Shown here: positions 46,705 through 54,786 of the stretch, in pieces
Layout: every line of letters starts with the position of its first letter
Numbering within the stretch: the first letter of the stretch is position 1
Assembly: GCA_021777105.1 (NCBI GenBank)
Contig: JAIQZQ010000098.1
Location: 105,847-169,846 of the forward strand
Length of the DNA: 64,000 nucleotides
Source of the DNA: Candidatus Anammoxibacter sp.
GTDB lineage: Bacteria > Planctomycetota > Brocadiia > Brocadiales > Anammoxibacteraceae
Direction of reading: 5' to 3'
Program-made: the position numbers and the translations under genes
The notes under the pieces: model-generated
The model's input: the letters and a program-made list of their open reading frames with translations, nothing else
Database searches by the model: none
Told to the model about the DNA's origin: nothing

Positions 46705-47591
46705 ATTTTCATCTCCATAAATATCGCATACATTTTGTTTACAACGTTTCTAAGTTGTCTAGAAGCATAATATCATAAAAATACAAATATTTCAGGGGTA
46801 AAACCGTAAAAGCAGTGCAAAAACAAAAGCATGCCCACGAAAAGACACAAAAACGCACGAAATTAAATGCAAAAGCATATTGACGGGATAACAGGATCAA
46901 CAGGATTAAAGCAGAACAAAAGCAACCACAGATTTCGCAGATTGCACAGATTAAAAATAAAAAAACAAAAGCAAAAGCAAAACCACGGATTTCACAGATT
47001 AAGACAAAAGCAAAAGCGTGCCCACGAAAAGACACAAAAATTCACAAAATTAAATGCAAAAGCATATTGACGGGATAACAGGATTGACAGGATTAAAGCA
47101 GAACAAAAGCAACCACAGATTTAAAAGCATTTTGTAGGTTGGGTAGAGTGAAACGAAACCCAACATTTTGATAAACCAAGGATTTAAAAAAGCAAAAACA
47201 AATGCGAGCCCACGAAAAGACACAAAAACACACGAAATTAGAAGCAAAGGCATAGTAGACGGGATAACAGGATCAACAGGGTTAAAGCAAAACAAAAGAA
47301 AGGGCTATTAACCAAAAATCCACACAAAGCAAGTCTAACTGCTTATATATAGCCATGTTACAACTTATGTGTAAATTGGTGTTTTAACCCTGTCCCCTAA
47401 TTGTCACCTTACGGGTTGCCGGCGAATGGGAAATCATGGAATTTATTTGTTGATATTAAAGGATTTACGTGGGAAATGGCAGAACTTGCTATTTTTGGAT
47501 AGATTGTGAAGATTTGATTCTAAATCGCATTTCCAATGCGGCGTGGGCCGATTAACAGGCGCCGGAATGATGACAGTTTCTCATCAGAATT
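46705..47591. repeat. Dispersed repeat tract and plain intergenic DNA
   Basis: About 46800-47300 is built of repeat phrases: ACCACAGATT, GTGCCCACGAAAAGACAC, TTGACGGGATAACAGGAT and AAAGCAAAAGC. A GTAGGTTGGG copy lies at 47134-47170. About 47340-47590 is unremarkable, with no supported gene. Frames across the repeats encode only repetitive Cys/Phe/Ile peptides. Confidence 0.75.
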
Positions 47592-47828
47592 CTATTTCTC
47601 ATTACCTGATGAATCTTTAGCTTTTTGAACAAAACTTAATAGTTCAATTAGTTTTTCCTCTATTTTATTCCATCCTAATCTATTTCCATATGTCATTAAG
47701 TTCAGCAAACTATTATTAATCTCTTTTAAAGCTTCAGAGTCTAAATAATCTAACAATTCCTCATCTTCCTTTGAAAGAGTTTCCCTGTTTTGTAATCTCT
47801 TAATTGTCTCAAGTACTGTGCTAAACAT
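47592..47828 (-). CDS. Small hypothetical protein (78 residues)
   Basis: I do not recognise this protein. It is mostly helical and charged (LQNRETLSKEDEELLDYLDSEALKEI). The sequence lies outside the repeat phrases and AAGGA stands about ten bases before the ATG, which supports a real gene. It stands alone, between the toxin-antitoxin cluster and the first CRISPR array. Confidence 0.5.
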   Translation of the reverse strand: MFSTVLETIKRLQNRETLSKEDEELLDYLDSEALKEINNSLLNLMTYGNRLGWNKIEEKLIELLSFVQKAKDSSGNEK

Positions 47829-48231
47829 TTTTCCACATCCTTATATTAATTGACAAAAATCAACAATCTTGTTTTTACAACTACCTTTAATTGTGCCGGT
47901 TAGAGAGGATATTATCACTTGTTATTATATCAACGTCAACAATAAAAATTCACATCTTATACGTTATTTAACTTAACTTCTTAGATTGAATACGATATCA
48001 ACTAATATATAAATCAACCATATTAAACATTTCCTTAGGTTTTTATTTATCCGCGTAAATCTGCGTAATCAGTGTCATCCGCGTTCTATTCGCTTTTTGT
48101 CTTTGCGCCACGCTCTCCGGCCACGCCCTCTGTGCATTTTGCTTTTACTTCATCATTCGATATTCGGAGTTCATCATTCATCATTCGCTTTTAACGGTGG
48201 AATCCCGCACAACTATCGAAACGCCTACCAA
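47829..48231. other. Intergenic region leading into CRISPR array 1
   Basis: No gene is seen. The left part is AT-rich. From about 48050 come repeat phrases (ATCCGCG, TCATTCG). At 48186-48231 lies the array-flanking trailer block (CGCTTTTAACGG ... CGCCTACCAA) that recurs at 50507-50552 and, diverged, at 49434-49483. Confidence 0.65.
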
Positions 48232-48394
48232 GTCGATGTCCCTTATAGGTAAGGTCAATACTGGTTTACCCTTCGGTTGAAAATGCGTATCAGGCGGCGT
48301 CTCAATCCCTTATAGGTAAGGTCAATACTAAAAAATGCAAAGTAGAGACACGGGTTTTAAATGAGTCTCAATCCCTTATAGGTAAGGTCAATAC
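48232..48394 (-). CRISPR. CRISPR array 1: three 30-base repeats, two spacers
   Basis: Repeats are at 48232-48261, 48299-48328 and 48365-48394; spacers are 37 and 36 bases. The plus-strand repeat starts GTCTCAATCCC and ends AAGGTCAATAC. Read on the minus strand it ends ATTGAGAC, the usual 8-base crRNA tag, so transcription is leftward. The leftmost repeat is degenerate (GTCGATGTCCC), as expected at the leader-distal end. The leader side (48395-48545) carries the shared motif TTTTCAAAGAAC at 48533-48544. Confidence 0.92.
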
Positions 48395-48781
48395 CCGGAA
48401 TTTTATCAAAAAATGGGACGTAAATAAAGGAGTTACGTCTGTTTTCCGGTAATTTCCCGAAATATTTTTCTGTCGACCTCCAATAGCTGAAAAACACTAA
48501 AGGATCGACAGAATTCTAATCACTTCCAATCAATTTTCAAAGAACGGTTTCGTATATCCACCTCAAAGCAAGCAGCCTAAGATTGGATATTGAAGTATTA
48601 AAAGCAAAAGCGTAAAACCACAAATCTTCACTTATCTACACTAATCTTAAAAGAAAAAGCGAAACCACATATTTTACAGATGACACAGATTAGAAAGCCA
48701 AAAGCAAAAGCATTTTAGACAGGATCAACAGGATTAAAGCAGAATAAAAGCAAGCAATCTAAGATTGAATTCAGTTTCTTA
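48395..48781. other. Leader side of array 1 and repeat phrases
   Basis: 48395-48545 is the presumed leader. It contains a 9-base inverted repeat (TTCTGTCGA with TCGACAGAA) and ends with ATTTTCAAAGAAC. 48590-48780 is dispersed repeat phrases. No gene is seen. Confidence 0.55.
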
Positions 48782-49144
48782 TCAATTTGAACTAAGTCGT
48801 TTAACGTTTACTTTTAAAACTCCGGCAATGCGTTTTGCCATGCTTTGCGTCAATCTTCGCTTTCCTCTCTCGTACTCGCTAATCATATTCTGATGTATCT
48901 TAAGTTTTGCCGCCAACTGTGCTTGTGTAAGGCCAGCCTTTAGCCTTGCCGCAACTAACAGGTTGCCAATGCGGTTAGATTGCATCTCTTTCCAGAAATC
49001 TGTTTCCTCAATAGGCAAACTATCACCACTGGCGGCAGAAAGCACTTTTATTTCAAATTTCTTATTAATCCAGGCAATAAGCTCGTCAACATGTTCACCG
49101 TTTATAGATAATTCAATATGGGGCTTTTTCACGAGAGCCAACAT
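48782..49144 (-). CDS. XRE-family antitoxin with N-terminal extension
   Basis: This 120-residue protein has a C-terminal helix-turn-helix at about 62-112 (NLLVAARLKAGLTQAQLAAKLKI..NMISEYERGKR). An N-terminal acidic segment probably contacts the toxin. It overlaps the RelE-like toxin gene by 32 bases. It is the second gene of a toxin-first pair and probably represses the pair's own promoter. Confidence 0.82.
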   Translation of the reverse strand: MLALVKKPHIELSINGEHVDELIAWINKKFEIKVLSAASGDSLPIEETDFWKEMQSNRIGNLLVAARLKAGLTQAQLAAKLKIHQNMISEYERGKRRLTQSMAKRIAGVLKVNVKRLSSN

Positions 49145-49379
49145 AATACACCTCTATTTCTATTTCAGTTTTGCGGCAAGTCCAACATGCCACATATTTA
49201 TAATTAAGATGGCAATGAAACCCGTTTTCTTTTAAAGCAGAAAAATTTTTCCAGCTTTTTTGTATCGGGCCATCTGCTTTAAGATCTTCGACCAATAAGA
49301 AAAAAAGCTTTCGCGCATTTAAAGGCAGCTTTACCAGAGCCCGGTCAGCTTTCTTTTTTATTGTGACCTTATATTTCAT
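49113..49379 (-). CDS. RelE/ParE-superfamily toxin
   Basis: This 88-residue protein has the KADRALVKLP start and a C-terminal EIEIEVYYVGSREKAPY segment characteristic of small RelE-type toxins encoded before XRE antitoxins. It likely acts on ribosome-bound mRNA. It is toxin-first in a two-gene operon between CRISPR arrays 1 and 2. The frame is intact. Confidence 0.8.
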   Translation of the reverse strand: MKYKVTIKKKADRALVKLPLNARKLFFLLVEDLKADGPIQKSWKNFSALKENGFHCHLNYKYVACWTCRKTEIEIEVYYVGSREKAPY

Positions 49380-49856
49380 AAAGTAATAATATAACCATAT
49401 AAAGTAATAATCAAGTCTCTTTTTTCAGGATATCGCTTTTAAAGGTTGAATCACTTTCAACTATAGAAAAGCCAACCAAGTCAAACCATCAAAGCAAGCA
49501 TCCTAAGTTTGAATAAAGAACCGTAGAGCGCCGAAGTCTGAATCATGAAGCATTCGTATGTTGGGTAGAGCGCAACGAAATCCAACATTTTCATCAACCT
49601 CGTATTTCATAGATGGCACAGGTTAATAAGCAAAAGCATATCCACGGAAATCCACGAAATTAAAAGCAAAAACATATTGACGGGATAACAAGATAAAAAG
49701 GATTAATTCAAAAGCTATTAACCGCAAATTTTCACTTATCCGCGCTAATCTAAAGCGCATCAGAAAGTTTGATTTTTAGCCACATTGCTAAACTATTTTA
49801 TAATTGTCAACATAAAGACTTCCCCCAAGCTCTTTTATAAGTTTTTATATAGTCTC
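49380..49856. other. Array-less CRISPR flank and repeat phrases
   Basis: 49434-49483 is a diverged copy of the CRISPR trailer block (CGCTTTTAAAGG ... CCAACCAAGTC), but no repeats follow it. 49556-49592 is a diverged GTAGGTTGGG copy, followed by ACGGGATAACA and CCACGGAAATCC phrases. No gene is seen. Confidence 0.55.
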
Positions 49857-50291
49857 TTAATCTACAGCAAAATCTACACCACTGCCAACCTCTCGGCTGG
49901 CCCTTGCAAAGCCGGTCCTCCTTGCATAAGCTGCCGCGGCATCTATTTCCGATACTGCTGTTGCCCAAGAAACCCCATTGGTTGAAACCCAACTTGCCGG
50001 CGCTGTCGTAGGAAATGTCAAGGTAGCGCCTGTTGATACGACGGCAGAGATGTTATTGCCCGTGTGTCCGCCTTCAACCGGGGCAGAACCAACGGTGGGA
50101 TTATTAGACGAAATACCAGCAGTGTCATAAGTGATGCTTCGTTTTCTAATAAAAGTTGTAGATCTGCGCCCGCCGGCATTATTGCCTGAACAGCGCAAGA
50201 CCCAATGGGCTGTGACCATGTAAAGGCTAGAGCCATAAGTTCCGCCTGTTCTGGTTGTTATAAATACGACTCTTTGATTAGGCATTTTCAT
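49857..50291 (-). CDS. Hypothetical protein between CRISPR modules
   Basis: I do not recognise this 144-residue protein. It is rich in Gly, Ser, Thr and Ala with little charge in the middle (VSTGATLTFPTTAPASWVSTNGVSW), like a phage structural or surface beta-protein. AAAGGA precedes the ATG by five bases, supporting translation. The composition differs from the Lys/Asn-rich genes around it. It lies between a trailer block (49434) and a leader-like block (50341), where an array would be expected. Confidence 0.5.
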   Translation of the reverse strand: MKMPNQRVVFITTRTGGTYGSSLYMVTAHWVLRCSGNNAGGRRSTTFIRKRSITYDTAGISSNNPTVGSAPVEGGHTGNNISAVVSTGATLTFPTTAPASWVSTNGVSWATAVSEIDAAAAYARRTGFARASREVGSGVDFAVD

Positions 50292-50340
50292 CCTTTAATA
50301 AGGTGTTAATAATAAGCTAACTTACAAATGGTTAAAACTT

Positions 50341-50400
50341 TCCTTGTCCGTATTCTAATTTTCGCCAGCTGGAATATATTTGTTTGATTTTCAAAGATCA
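50341..50400 (-). promoter_or_regulatory. Solitary CRISPR leader-like block
   Basis: TTGTCCGTATTCTAATTTTC, then TTTGATTTTCAAAGATCA, match the four leader blocks at 51164-52650 in motif order and spacing, but no repeat lies on its left side. It is probably the leader of a lost array. Confidence 0.55.
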
Positions 50401-50552
50401 ATTACATTTTTATCCGCGCAAATTCGCTCAAATCCGCGCCATCCGTGTTCAATTGCTTTTACTTCAGCCTTCGTCATTCGTCATTCGTTATTCGACATTC
50501 ATGATTCGCTTTTAACGGTAGCGGCTCTTACAACTACAGAGACGCCTACCAA

Positions 50553-50902
50553 GTCGATGTCCCTTATAGGTAAGGTCAATACCCTGGTGTTTTACGACGA
50601 AGACACTTTGCTGACTAAGTCTCAATCCTTTATAGGTAAGGTCAATACTATCTAACACAATCCCGCTTGCCACAACAACTCTGGAGTCTCAATCCCTTAT
50701 AGGTAAGGTCAATACAAGGTAAAACATGGCTGTTCAAAAAGTAGCAATAATGTCTCAATCCCTTATAGGTAAGGTCAACTTCCAGTTTGCAATAGGCAAT
50801 TTGCAGTTTGCAACTGTTAAGCTTTTTTTGCCAACTGCCAATTGATAACTGCCAATTGATAACTGCCAACTGCATTATGTCCCTTATAGGTAAGGTCAAT
50901 AC
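50553..50902 (-). CRISPR. CRISPR array 2: 30-base repeats, interrupted at its leader side
   Basis: Repeats are at 50553-50582 (degenerate distal copy), 50619-50648, 50686-50715 and 50752-50778 (truncated), plus a partial copy at 50879-50902. The first three spacers are 36-37 bases. Between the last two lies about 100 bases of tandem phrase ACTGCCAATTGATA rather than spacer. The repeat and orientation match array 1. A further very degenerate copy may sit near 50943-50967. No leader motif lies directly on the right. Confidence 0.88.
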
Positions 50903-51064
50903 TTTGAAATTATAAATTTTGTATTTTAAATTTTGAATTTCTCTCCTTTATAGGTGGTGTTACAACATTGGCTTATTGCTTATGGTTTAAAGCAAAATCT
51001 TTTAAAATCAGGTCTATGCTTCTGTATTTAAAATTTAAAATCCAACATTCAAAATTTCCTTCCC
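50903..51064. other. AT-rich gap between array families
   Basis: No gene is seen. It holds AT-rich phrases (TTTAAATTTTG, AAATTTAAAATCC) and a degenerate repeat-like CTCTCCTTTATAGGTGG at about 50941. Confidence 0.4.
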
Positions 51065-51163
51065 GTCAATGTCCCTTATTCATTAGGTCTATGTTTGATA
51101 TGGAAGGATGCAGTTGTCCAATTACTGTCATTTAAAACGTCTCAATCCCTTATTCATTAGGGG
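51065..51163 (-). CRISPR. CRISPR module A: 37-base repeat family, one spacer
   Basis: Degenerate distal repeat 51065-51101, spacer 51102-51138 (37 bases), leader-proximal repeat from 51139 truncated to about 25 bases. The minus-strand end of the proximal repeat is ATTGAGAC. The leader follows at 51164-51234. Confidence 0.8.
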
Positions 51164-51234
51164 TAATTCAGTTATTCGTGACCGTTATCCGTATTCCGTT
51201 TGCTAGTATTTTCGTGATTTAATTTTCAAAGAAC
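51164..51234 (-). promoter_or_regulatory. CRISPR leader of module A
   Basis: It contains TTATCCGTATTCCGTTTG and ATTTTCAAAGAAC, shared with the other leader blocks. Its position right of the array agrees with leftward transcription. Confidence 0.65.
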
Positions 51235-51331
51235 TCATATTTGAGAACCCGTGTTGTCTATGGCATCTGCGCATCTGCTTTCTATTCGTTTTTTTTTAAC
51301 TTCTTAACGTCTCACCCTCTCATCTTCTGCA
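51235..51331. other. Inter-module trailer
   Basis: The end of this stretch (TTCTTAACGTCTCACCCTCT, then CATCTTCTGC) resembles the sequence before the repeat at 52041, so it is a shared array-distal flank. No gene is seen. Confidence 0.5.
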
Positions 51332-51512
51332 CTTGCTGTCCCTTATTCATTAGGTCAATGGTTCCTACCGTAGTTTGATCGCAAATAATCCTCATCTTCC
51401 AGGAATGGAGTCGCAATCCCTTATTCATTAGGTCAATGTTTCCTATGGCTATGTTGTCTCTTATGCGCCCGGGGGCAAGGTGTCCGCGTCGTAATCCCTT
51501 ATTCATCAGGGG
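51332..51512 (-). CRISPR. CRISPR module B: 37-base repeats, two spacers
   Basis: Repeats are at 51332-51368 (degenerate distal), 51410-51446 and 51488 to about 51512 (truncated, leader-proximal). Spacers are 41 and 41 bases. The plus-strand consensus starts GTCGCAATCCC and ends GTTTCCTAC. Transcription is leftward, with the tag ending ATTGCGAC or ATTACGAC. Confidence 0.9.
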
Positions 51513-51583
51513 TAGTTCCGTTGTCCGTGTCCGATATCCGTTTTCCGTTGGATGGTATTTCTCTTGTTTGATTTTCAAAGAGC
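51513..51583 (-). promoter_or_regulatory. CRISPR leader of module B
   Basis: It has TCCGTTGTCCGTGTCCGATA in about 7-base steps, then GATTTTCAAAGAGC. The layout is as in leaders A, C and D. Confidence 0.65.
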
Positions 51584-51681
51584 ACCTTGTATCTATAATT
51601 TATCGCAACCCGATTTTAACGGCTCCCGGCTTTTATTTTTCAACGGACAACGCTAAACGGATTACTGGTACAGGCTTCACT
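51584..51681. other. Inter-module trailer
   Basis: It has TTTTAACGGCTCCCGGCTTT, then AACGGACAACGCTAAACGG, leading into a degenerate repeat. Nearly the same order is repeated at 52417-52480. Confidence 0.6.
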
Positions 51682-51942
51682 CTAAATTTCCCTTATTCAT
51701 AAGGTCAATGATTTCTACTGTGCGGAAAATTTTCCGCCGGAGGTTATGGAATGGCTGAAGATGTCGCAATCCCTTATTCACCAGGTCAATGTTTCCTACC
51801 AATTAATGATGGTTTGGTGTTGGTTTGGGTAGAACAGCCGTAATCCCTTATTCATAAGGTCAATGTTTCCTACGAAGTTACCCACGCCAGCGTACTTTCA
51901 TTTTTGTCAGATGATAAGTCGTAATCCCTTATTCATCAGGTC
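51682..51942 (-). CRISPR. CRISPR module C, left part: 37-base repeats, three spacers
   Basis: Repeats are at 51682-51718 (degenerate distal), 51763-51799, 51837-51873 and 51918 to about 51942 (truncated). Spacers are 44, 37 and 44 bases. The truncated repeat is followed by unrelated sequence without the leader block, so this part may have lost its leader by deletion or insertion. Confidence 0.9.
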
Positions 51943-52040
51943 ATAAAAAAGCAAGAGGCTAAGAAGATCAGAAATAATATACTGTTACCGCTATGCTACA
52001 TGCCTTAACTTCTAAACCTCTTATCATCTTATCTTCTGCT

Positions 52041-52298
52041 CCTGCTGTCCCTTATTCATCAGGTCAATGTTTCCTACGGCGCTTTAGTGCGATGGATCAT
52101 TAAATATTTGCAAACGTGTGTCGTAATCCCTTATTCATTAGGTCAATGTTTCCTACATAGTATGCAGAAATTGCCTGGATTTTTATGCATCCCAAGTCGC
52201 AATCCCTTATTCATTAGGTCAATGGTTCCTACAAATAACTGGGAAGGAATGGTTTGCTATGCCAATGATTTTGGTCGCAATCCCTTATTCATTAGGGG
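52041..52298 (-). CRISPR. CRISPR module C, right part: 37-base repeats, three spacers
   Basis: Repeats are at 52041-52077 (degenerate distal), 52120-52156, 52196-52232 and 52274 to about 52298 (truncated, leader-proximal). Spacers are 42, 39 and 41 bases. The leader follows at 52299-52376. Confidence 0.92.
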
Positions 52299-52376
52299 CA
52301 TAAAATACAGACGTTATCCGACGTCCGTAGTCCGTTTTCCGTTTGGTAGAATTTTCGTTATTCAATTTTCAAAGAT
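52299..52376 (-). promoter_or_regulatory. CRISPR leader of module C
   Basis: It has TCCGACGTCCGTAGTCCGTT in clear 7-base steps and then CAATTTTCAAAGATC. The segment 52312-52336 is complementary, 20 of 25 bases, to 52441-52465 in the next trailer. Confidence 0.65.
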
Positions 52377-52480
52377 CAAAAACAAATCCATTTTCCGATT
52401 AGTGTTTAATTGATTCAGCTTTTAACGGCTTTTGCTTTTCAACGGACTACGCTAAACGGATAACGTAACACGGCTTCACT

Positions 52481-52580
52481 TTAAATTTCCCTTATTCAAT
52501 AGGTCAATGGTTCTTACGACTATTCTGGTGGAGTGCTCTTTCGCGGGTAATGCGGGTCGCAATCCCTTATTTATCAGGAG
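52481..52580 (-). CRISPR. CRISPR module D: 37-base repeats, one spacer, next to csm5
   Basis: Repeats are at 52481-52517 (degenerate distal) and 52556 to about 52580 (truncated, leader-proximal). The spacer is 38 bases. The leader follows on the right, and the csm5 stop lies about 135 bases further right. Confidence 0.88.
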
Positions 52581-52650
52581 TAATTCCGTTGCCCGTGCTC
52601 GTTTTTCGCTTTCCGTTTGTTAGAATTTTTTTATTCAATTGTCAAAGAAC
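52581..52650 (-). promoter_or_regulatory. CRISPR leader of module D
   Basis: It has CCGTTGCCCGTGCTCG and CAATTGTCAAAGAAC, matching leaders A-C. It ends 65 bases from the csm5 stop. The array may be read from its own leader or by run-through from the csm operon. Confidence 0.65.
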
Positions 52651-52714
52651 AATTATTTTTTATCCGCACAAATCCAAGTTATATAGTTGTTGTTTTTGTG
52701 CGAGACACACAGTG

Positions 52715-53755
52715 CTATTCGCTATCAACAGTAACCCGCACCCATCCCATGGGATACTTCATTTCTGCGATGTTTCTGGTTGTGCCCCAGGTTGATTTGT
52801 TTCCGGGTGGTCTTGGGTTGCGGTAGTTGTCAATTGTTACGCTTTCAACGCCTGAGAAGCGGCCAAGTCTTATGATGAAAGAGTCTTTATCTGTCTTTGC
52901 GTTATCAATGAGCATCGTTGAAAATTGTTCGGCTTCTGTGTTTTTGTAAAACTTTTGGTGTTCGTCTTCAAGTTTGTCTTTATAAAAGCTGTTGCACGAT
53001 TCTATAACCTGTTCTATGGTTATTTTTTTGCTTAGAAAATTTGTTGAAAAGAGGGCGTCGTCAAACGAGATATCTGTTTCAAAATTAACTGTGGTTCCGG
53101 TAATCAATGAGTTTGACACTTCACAAATAATTTGTATATTGTTTGATTGTAAATCCCCTTCATTTCGTCGTGATACGTTTTTTACTTCGCGTATTATTGC
53201 GGCATCCTCTTTTAAATGGGCGTCAGCTATCTTTATGCCTCTGAATGGGTCATTTTTTGCATCTTTGCATTCTAAAACTTTTGACTCAAACTCATATTCC
53301 TCTTTAGGGTATTTAGGTTTTGGCAAGCTGCTATTGCCGGCAAGGTTGTTGATAATAGCTGTTCTTATAGAGCCTTTTATTGAACTGCCGGGCACAAAAG
53401 GCGTGGCGCCACCTTGTGTTCTGATGAATGGGCTAATCAACAATTGGTTATCTATATCGTCTATTTTTGATTTGTAAACGGCCACCGCATCAGGTGAAAC
53501 CGAAGAGGAATATATGGAACCTGTCTCTATGTCGATATTTTCAGACACGTATCTTCTAAGTTTGATCAGGTTGCCTTTTTCAATCAGTTTTTCAAACTTT
53601 TCTCTATCAATGTCGGACATGGCGGCAACAAACCGCTCAAACGATATTTTGTGAAAACGGTCTTCTTTTATAATGTAATTTAAAGGGTCTATTTCATCGC
53701 CGGTTCCTATATGAATAGGGGACAATAACTCGCATTTAAGTCTATATTTCTTCAT
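52715..53755 (-). CDS. csm5: Csm5, type III-A RAMP subunit
   Basis: This 346-residue Cas7-like protein should cap the 3' end of the crRNA in the Csm complex and recruit trimming nucleases. The N-terminus CELLSPIHIGTGDEIDPLNY and the glycine-rich PFVPGSSIKGSIRTAIIN are Csm5-like. It overlaps csm4 by four bases. It is last in the operon, with array module D just downstream. Confidence 0.93.
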   Translation of the reverse strand: MKKYRLKCELLSPIHIGTGDEIDPLNYIIKEDRFHKISFERFVAAMSDIDREKFEKLIEKGNLIKLRRYVSENIDIETGSIYSSSVSPDAVAVYKSKIDDIDNQLLISPFIRTQGGATPFVPGSSIKGSIRTAIINNLAGNSSLPKPKYPKEEYEFESKVLECKDAKNDPFRGIKIADAHLKEDAAIIREVKNVSRRNEGDLQSNNIQIICEVSNSLITGTTVNFETDISFDDALFSTNFLSKKITIEQVIESCNSFYKDKLEDEHQKFYKNTEAEQFSTMLIDNAKTDKDSFIIRLGRFSGVESVTIDNYRNPRPPGNKSTWGTTRNIAEMKYPMGWVRVTVDSE

Positions 53756-54774
53756 TTTACCTCCTCAAGTTCTATGCCGAGCGGGAAGGCATAAGCATAA
53801 TGCCTGATTTTGCTGTTTTTATGCACATCTTTTAACAATGTTCCATAGATTTTATCCTTATCATACTCTTTGTCATAAAACGTTGATCCGGCGGCAAACA
53901 TAATAAGAGGTTTTTTAAAAGGATTCATGTTAACTTCAGGAGTGCCTTTTGCGTAATCACCGCCTAATTTGCCATACTTTAACAAAGTGTTATAAAATCC
54001 TTTCTTTGGATCGCCGGCTTTTGGCGCAAACGATGAAAGTGACATAAAAGCGTTTGGATTTTCAGCTTCGGGCAGATCAATGCCTTCGTTAACAACAAAA
54101 TCAAATGAGCCTTTGCCTGTTGATTTGTCTTTTCCAAACCCGCCTTCCTTTATAAACGTAAATATTCTATCAATATCATCTTTTGTAAAATAATTGGTCT
54201 TTAAATAGATTTCAAAGTCACCGCCGTTTTCGTCAAAAAATATCTCATTTTGCGCATACAATCCCTTTTTCACTCTGTTTTCCCACCTGTTAACGGTGTT
54301 GTGTTGCACTACCATGCTTTTTCCATTACTGTTTAAAGTATTAATGTCTGCATTTTCTGGATTTTTTTTATAATCATCATAAAAAAGCTTTAATAGTTTT
54401 ACAGGCGTTATCTTTTCCTGGATAAGTTCATTAAGCTTCTCTTTTGAAATAATTCCAAATTTCTTAATTGATTTAATAATGAAAGACACTTTTATTCTTT
54501 CCTCTATTCCAACAATTTCATCCAAATCTTTTTGGGTTACAGGCGGTATAGCCGGTTTAGGCAAAGTGTTTTTTAGAAAACCGTTACTTATTAAAAGCGG
54601 GGGATGTTGTGCTGTTTCAAAAAGATTAAGAAATTTTAAGAGCTTGTCTTTTTGATCCCATTTTAGATACTTAATAGCCCAACATATGTGCCCAAACAAG
54701 GTGTCTGATTGAAAAGGGGACACAATGGGTGATTGCAATTTAAGCTCGATAGTGTAATTACTATATTTATCCAT
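53752..54774 (-). CDS. csm4: Csm4, type III-A Cas5-like subunit
   Basis: This 340-residue RAMP protein binds the crRNA 5' tag and contacts Cas10. It has the N-terminal LKLQSPIVSPFQSDTLFGHI and the C-terminal glycine-rich loop GFGKDKSTGKGSFDF typical of Csm4. It starts 12 bases after csm3 and overlaps csm5 by four bases. The length is normal for the family. Confidence 0.93.
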   Translation of the reverse strand: MDKYSNYTIELKLQSPIVSPFQSDTLFGHICWAIKYLKWDQKDKLLKFLNLFETAQHPPLLISNGFLKNTLPKPAIPPVTQKDLDEIVGIEERIKVSFIIKSIKKFGIISKEKLNELIQEKITPVKLLKLFYDDYKKNPENADINTLNSNGKSMVVQHNTVNRWENRVKKGLYAQNEIFFDENGGDFEIYLKTNYFTKDDIDRIFTFIKEGGFGKDKSTGKGSFDFVVNEGIDLPEAENPNAFMSLSSFAPKAGDPKKGFYNTLLKYGKLGGDYAKGTPEVNMNPFKKPLIMFAAGSTFYDKEYDKDKIYGTLLKDVHKNSKIRHYAYAFPLGIELEEVK

Positions 54775-54786
54775 AAAGATTTAACC

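Noticed and set aside
46739..47295. Two minus-strand open frames with repeated CEICG-like peptides
   Set aside because: They are translations of the dispersed repeat tract, with no start signals.
51312..51578. Open frames crossing the CRISPR modules (also 50380-50655, 52087-52413)
   Set aside because: They run through repeats and spacers and contain the repeat translated several times. CRISPR arrays explain them.
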